From RUG14130 sp045598325 (GTDB lineage Bacteria > Bacillota > Clostridia > Christensenellales > Aristaeellaceae), in the NCBI GenBank assembly GCA_045598325.1, contig JAZLLT010000068.1, positions 1-9,688 of the forward strand: a stretch of 9,688 bases of DNA, written 5' to 3'. The position numbers and the translations under genes were made by a program. Shown piece by piece: positions 6,788-9,688 of the stretch. How positions within the stretch are numbered: position 1 is the stretch's first letter; the number at the start of each line of letters is the position of its first letter. A model generated the notes under the pieces. The model did not search any database, was not told the DNA's origin, and saw only the letters and a list, made by a program, of their open reading frames with translations.

Positions 6788-7965
6788 TGAACATGAAAAC
6801 GCAGGAAGCCTATGAGTGCCTGTATGGCAGGATAGCCGCCGATACGGTCTTCACGCCATACCGCGTCTGTCCCGTGGGCGCCCATGTGGACCATAATCTG
6901 GGCAAAATCACGGGCTTTGCCATCGACAAGGGCATCTATCTGTCCTACACGCCCCGGGAAGACGGGACGGTAGAGGTCAGTTCCCTGGAATTCGAGGGTA
7001 GGAAGAACTGGACCCTCGCGGACATACCCAAACTGAAACAAAACGACTGGGCGGACCATCTGCGGGGCGCGTGCGCCGCGCTCAAGTCGCATTATCCGCT
7101 CTGCGTGGGGCTGGAGGGCGTCATCAGCGGCGAACTGCCCATCGGCGGGCTGTCCTCCTCGGCGGCGGTCATTATCTCGTTCCTGACCGCGCTTATCCGC
7201 GTGAACGGCATCACCCTCACGCCTGCGGAGATGATCAGCATCTCCAGACAGGCGGAAAACGAGTATGTGGGTGTCGCGTGCGGAAAACTCGACCAGAGCT
7301 GCGAAGTCTATTGCCGCGAAGGAAAACTGCTTTACCTCGATACGAAGGACGACTCCTATGAGTTGATCGAGGCGGGGAAGGGCATGAAGCCTTATGAGAT
7401 CGCCGTCTTTTTCAGCGGGCTCACCCGTTCCCTCGCCGGCAGCAAATACAACATGCGCTCGGACGAACTGCGCGCGGCGGCGTATTCCCTGCTCGCCTAC
7501 GCGGGCATGGACTACGGCAAATTCACCGATACAAACATGCGGGATGTGCCGCGGGAAGTCTATGACCGGTACCGTGACCGCCTGCCCGAAAACCACAAAA
7601 AGCGCGCCGACCACTATATGGGCGAAATGCTCCGCGTGGAGCAGGCGGCGCAGGCGTGGCGGAACGGAGACATCGAAGCCTTCGGGAAAACCGTGTTCGA
7701 GAGCGGTTATTCCTCTATCTATAACTACGAAACGGGCTCCGACGAACTCAAAACCCTCTACGAGATCATGACCCGCACGGACGGCATCTACGGCGGGCGC
7801 TTTTCGGGCGCGGGCTTCAAGGGCTGCTGCATGGCGCTCATCGATCCCGCCTATGAAGAAGAGATCCTGCGCAAAGTCGAAAAGGAATATCTCGCGGCGT
7901 ATCCGGAACTCAAAGGAAAATACAGCGCGTGCATTTGCCGCACCGCAGATGGAGTGAAATTATGA
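6787..7965 (+). CDS. GHMP sugar-1-kinase, galacturonokinase-like
   Basis: A 392-residue cytoplasmic GHMP kinase that should phosphorylate the anomeric hydroxyl of a sugar with ATP. Motif 1 reads YRVCPVGAHVDHNLG (25-39) instead of the galactokinase GRVNLIGEHTDYN: the sugar-contacting Glu is A32 and the Tyr is H36. From memory, the plant galacturonokinase carries PYRICPLGAHIDHQGG here and shares the following KGI segment. Motif 2 is GGLSSSAA (120-127), the ATP phosphate loop. KLDQS holds the probable catalytic base D169. Motif 3 is FSGAGFKGCCMAL (339-351), also close to the plant form. The ATG at 6787 overlaps the phosphatase stop (TAATG) with AGAGG eight bases before; an ATG at 6793 is an alternative. 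It overlaps the nucleotidyltransferase by four bases, a natural kinase-pyrophosphorylase pair. Substrate could be galacturonate, galactose or another sugar; the family is certain, the substrate is not. Confidence 0.85.
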   Translation: MNMKTQEAYECLYGRIAADTVFTPYRVCPVGAHVDHNLGKITGFAIDKGIYLSYTPREDGTVEVSSLEFEGRKNWTLADIPKLKQNDWADHLRGACAALKSHYPLCVGLEGVISGELPIGGLSSSAAVIISFLTALIRVNGITLTPAEMISISRQAENEYVGVACGKLDQSCEVYCREGKLLYLDTKDDSYELIEAGKGMKPYEIAVFFSGLTRSLAGSKYNMRSDELRAAAYSLLAYAGMDYGKFTDTNMRDVPREVYDRYRDRLPENHKKRADHYMGEMLRVEQAAQAWRNGDIEAFGKTVFESGYSSIYNYETGSDELKTLYEIMTRTDGIYGGRFSGAGFKGCCMALIDPAYEEEILRKVEKEYLAAYPELKGKYSACICRTADGVKL

Positions 7966-8702
7966 AGTGTTTGATTCTGGCAGCGGGCTATGCGACCCGC
8001 CTTTACCCCCTGACCGAGAACTTTCCGAAGCCCCTGCTCGATGTAGGCGGCAAGACCATCCTCGACTGGCTCGTGGATGACATCGATTCCTGCGGCCGTG
8101 TAGACGAGTATGTGGTCATTTCCAACCACAAATTCGCGCATCATTTCGACGCGTGGGCGAAGACCAAAGCACAGAAGATCACCGTGCTTGACGACGGAAC
8201 GGAGAGCAATGAGACCCGCTTGGGCGCGGTCAAGGACATCGAGCTCGCCATCGACACCCTGCACCTGACGGGCGACATGCTGGTCATCGCGGGGGACAAT
8301 GTGCTGGATTTCAGCCTGACGAAGTTCATTGCCTACGCGGAAGAGAAGCAGACCTCCTGCATCATGCGCTACTATGAGGCGAGCGAGCAGAAACTCCGCA
8401 AGTGCGGCGTCGTTCAGGTGGATGAAAACGACAATATCCTCGGCATGGAGGAAAAGCCTGCCGAGCCCAAGTCCCACTGGTGCTGCCCGCCGTTCTACTA
8501 TTACACGGCGGAGGACGCCAAGTTGGTAAAGAAAGGCATCGAAAGCGGATGCGGCACCGACGCGCCCGGCAGTTATATCGCCTGGCTCTGCACGCAGACG
8601 AAGGTCCATGCCATGGAGATGCCCGGCAGCCGTTACGATGTGGGCAATCTGGAAAGTTACACGAAAATCAAAAACGAGTATAAGGGAATCGAAAAGGCAT
8701 AA
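7962..8702 (+). CDS. Sugar-1-phosphate nucleotidyltransferase
   Basis: A 246-residue NTP-transferase that should condense a sugar-1-phosphate with UTP, dTTP or another NTP to give a nucleotide sugar and pyrophosphate. The nucleotide-binding signature is LAAGYATRLYPLT (6-18), then FPKPLL (21-26), where K23 is the usual catalytic lysine. The metal-binding aspartate is D112 in AGDN. EEKP (163-166) is the sugar-binding motif, and SRYDVGNLESY (223-233) is the conserved C-terminal segment of the glucose-1-phosphate thymidylyltransferase group. It lacks the left-handed beta-helix of GlmU/GlgC relatives. The frame is open further upstream to 7929, but GGAG (7951-7954) seven bases before 7962 and the signature beginning at residue 3 fix this start. 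ATGA overlaps the kinase stop. Which NTP and sugar it uses cannot be read from the sequence; UTP with galacturonate-1-phosphate would fit the neighbours. Confidence 0.88.
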   Translation: MKCLILAAGYATRLYPLTENFPKPLLDVGGKTILDWLVDDIDSCGRVDEYVVISNHKFAHHFDAWAKTKAQKITVLDDGTESNETRLGAVKDIELAIDTLHLTGDMLVIAGDNVLDFSLTKFIAYAEEKQTSCIMRYYEASEQKLRKCGVVQVDENDNILGMEEKPAEPKSHWCCPPFYYYTAEDAKLVKKGIESGCGTDAPGSYIAWLCTQTKVHAMEMPGSRYDVGNLESYTKIKNEYKGIEKA

Positions 8703-8735
8703 TTCCGTCCCCGGAATCATGCCTGCTCCAAACAG

Positions 8736-8766
8736 GAAACGGGACCGTGTCGGTCCTGTTTCTTTT
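8736..8766 (+). terminator. Intrinsic terminator of the kinase-nucleotidyltransferase operon
   Basis: GAAACGGGACCG (8736-8747), loop TGT, CGGTCCTGTTTC (8751-8762) form a 12-bp stem with one G-U pair, followed by TTTT. It lies 34 bases after the nucleotidyltransferase stop and between two convergent genes. The minus strand after the stem is only moderately T-rich, so it may work weakly in the other direction. A smaller hairpin, ATTCC/GGAAT (8702-8717), precedes it. Confidence 0.88.
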
Positions 8767-8770
8767 ACTA

Positions 8771-9427
8771 TCAGTCTTCCCGACGACCCAGCTTCTGGAT
8801 CATCATGCAGCGCTTGCAGACGCGTCCGCTGCCGGGCGGGCAGACGGTCATCTGCTGGGTGTCTTTGGCGATTTCCTTCAGAAGTTTGTTCTTGAGAGCG
8901 ATGTTCTCGCCCATGCCGCCTTCATCCCGTCCGGGAATGGGCAGCACCTTGATCTCCTTCGCGGCGGCACCGTTCTGCTCGATGCGGAACGCGTAGCACT
9001 CGCGCAGCGTGAGCCTGTCTGTCCAGTCATGGGGGAGGGCTTCGGTGGTCTCGACGCCGCAGCGGGGGCAGCGTTTGATCACGCGGCATTCGCCGGGCAC
9101 TTCGATGGTCTCGACCGCGTCGGGGCACTTTTCGCGGTAGTCGGGCTTTCCGCAAACGGTGCAGCGGCGGATCTGGGTGCAGCAGCCATCCTCATAGTAA
9201 GACCACTCGCCGAAAGTATGCGGTGTGTCTTTGGTTTCAACATAGTTGCACCAGGGATTCGTGCAGCGGCTTTCCTTCTTGCACTGACCGGGCACGGGTG
9301 CCCAGTCGGACATCTTATGAGAAACACGGGTCTTCACATCACCGCACTTGGCACAGACCTGCTTCTCTTCGCATTTGCCGGGAACGGCTTCCCAGTCGCC
9401 CCACTTATGAAATAACAGACATCCCAT
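8771..9427 (-). CDS. Cys-rich protein with four zinc-ribbon-like repeats
   Basis: A 218-residue protein of no known function. After MGCLLFHKW it has four repeats of about 30-34 residues, built as W, then PG or similar, C-x5-C-x2-C-G, then His 8-10 residues later. The sets are C19/C25/C28/H37, C49/C55/C60/H70, C83/C89/C92 and C114/C120/C123/H133. C60 breaks the spacing (x4). Each set could hold one zinc, with three Cys and one His. A linker (140-190) with a charged helix leads to a last cluster, C196, C204, C207. There is no signal peptide or membrane segment. The ATG at 9427 is chosen because GGAGGA (9435-9440) lies seven bases upstream; a TTG at 9433 would touch that site. It has its own promoter and stands alone. 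The Cys-rich MGCLxxHxW start is familiar from uncharacterised clostridial proteins. Nucleic-acid or protein binding is possible but unproven. Confidence 0.78.
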   Translation of the reverse strand: MGCLLFHKWGDWEAVPGKCEEKQVCAKCGDVKTRVSHKMSDWAPVPGQCKKESRCTNPWCNYVETKDTPHTFGEWSYYEDGCCTQIRRCTVCGKPDYREKCPDAVETIEVPGECRVIKRCPRCGVETTEALPHDWTDRLTLRECYAFRIEQNGAAAKEIKVLPIPGRDEGGMGENIALKNKLLKEIAKDTQQMTVCPPGSGRVCKRCMMIQKLGRRED

Positions 9428-9457
9428 GAGCAAATCCTCCGTATTTTGGTTGGCTGC

Positions 9458-9486
9458 ATTATATCATATCCGGGCGCCGGAGGCAA
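9458..9486 (-). promoter_or_regulatory. Sigma-A promoter for the Cys-rich protein
   Basis: On the minus strand the -35 is TTGCCT (9486-9481, four of six) and the -10 a perfect TATAAT (9463-9458), with a 17-base spacer. The start would fall near 9451, giving a leader of about 24 bases that includes GGAGGA. Confidence 0.8.
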
Positions 9487-9598
9487 GAAAAACCTGCATA
9501 TCCACATAAAAACCCGAACATTCCAATCGACTGCGTTCAAGATCCTACCCATAGTCCCGAATTATGAGTTAAGAAACAGTAAAAGTGGAAAAAGGGTA
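9487..9598. other. AT-rich divergent intergenic region
   Basis: No gene is seen. The stretch separates two divergent promoters and is more AT-rich than the coding regions, most of all just before 9599 (a run ending AAAAGTGGAAAAAGGG). That could act as an upstream activating element for the strong rightward promoter. Nothing else could be identified in it. Confidence 0.4.
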
Positions 9599-9627
9599 TT
9601 GACAGAATGGGGGAAGTGTTGTATTAT
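9599..9627 (+). promoter_or_regulatory. Strong rightward promoter, probably of an rRNA operon
   Basis: A perfect -35, TTGACA (9599-9604), exactly 17 bases, then the -10 TATTAT (9622-9627, five of six). A purine-rich stretch precedes it. No open frame with a ribosome site follows before the window ends, and the leader has rRNA-like motifs, so a stable RNA operon is the likely target. Confidence 0.82.
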
Positions 9628-9633
9628 ATGCAG

Positions 9634-9688
9634 GCTGTCGCGAAAAAAACGACGGCGCGGACCTTGAAAACGATACAGAGAACAAGTA
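9634..9688 (+). ncRNA. Probable rRNA operon leader (boxB/boxA-like), partial
   Basis: Downstream of the promoter a hairpin CTGTCG (9635-9640), an A-rich loop, CGACGG (9650-9655) is followed by CCTTGAAAAC (9662-9671). The sequence TCTTTGAAAAC and close variants are typical of Firmicutes rRNA leaders and spacers, where boxA-type motifs recruit the Nus antitermination factors. The stretch is not plausibly coding. The 16S gene itself is not in the window, so this stays an inference from motif order and promoter strength. Confidence 0.55.

Noticed and set aside
7929..7961. An upstream start for the nucleotidyltransferase, adding 11 residues.
   Set aside because: The extension lies within the kinase gene and includes the ribosome site for the ATG at 7962; the family signature begins right after that ATG.
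8747..9415. A 222-codon plus-strand frame opposite the Cys-rich protein.
   Set aside because: The minus strand has regular Cys repeats, a GGAGGA site and a perfect TATAAT promoter; the plus frame begins inside the terminator and has none of these.
1..9688. CRISPR arrays, transposases, integrases, att sites and tRNA genes.
   Set aside because: No regular direct repeats with spacers, no recombinase motifs and no cloverleaf-like segments were seen on either strand.

Overview
The window looks like a chromosomal segment of a moderately GC-rich Firmicute, most likely an uncultured gut clostridium of the Oscillospiraceae/Christensenellaceae kind. The reasons are strong GGAGG-type ribosome binding sites, sigma-A promoters with exact 17-bp spacers, clostridial protein types (APH(3')-like kinase, tandem-GNAT protein, Cys-rich repeat protein), and two intergenic stretches that resemble repeats common in those genomes. 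The taxonomy is inference; no rRNA gene body lies in the window.

Layout. Bases 1-190 are gene-poor: a dense run of inverted repeats ending in a terminator-like hairpin. From a good promoter at 194-222 run an aminoglycoside-phosphotransferase-family kinase (250-1041), a 125-bp gap holding a second repeat-like element, a two-domain GNAT acetyltransferase (1167-2426), a D-aminoacylase-family amidohydrolase (2430-4025), a UDP-glucuronate 4-epimerase-type SDR (4044-5111), and, after a hairpin, an exported SGNH esterase (5160-5861). A second strong promoter (5904-5932) starts a tight, partly overlapping three-gene operon: a Cof-type HAD phosphatase (5963-6787), a GHMP kinase resembling plant galacturonokinase more than galactokinase (6787-7965), and a sugar-1-phosphate nucleotidyltransferase (7962-8702). 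It closes with a clear intrinsic terminator (8736-8766).

On the minus strand, 8771-9427 encodes a 218-residue Cys-rich protein with four C-x5-C-x2/4-C repeats, read from its own promoter. Divergent to it, the last 90 bases carry a strong promoter followed by a hairpin and a CCTTGAAAAC motif. They look like the leader of an rRNA operon whose genes begin just outside the window.

How the genes may work together. The most interesting reading is a uronic acid salvage module: the kinase would phosphorylate free galacturonate (or a related sugar) at C1, the nucleotidyltransferase would make the nucleotide sugar, and the upstream epimerase would interconvert UDP-glucuronate and UDP-galacturonate. 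The HAD phosphatase may balance sugar-phosphate pools. The deacylase, acetyltransferase and SGNH esterase suggest handling of acyl groups on sugars or amino acids. No glycosyltransferase, transporter or polysaccharide lyase is in view, so the destination of the product is unknown.
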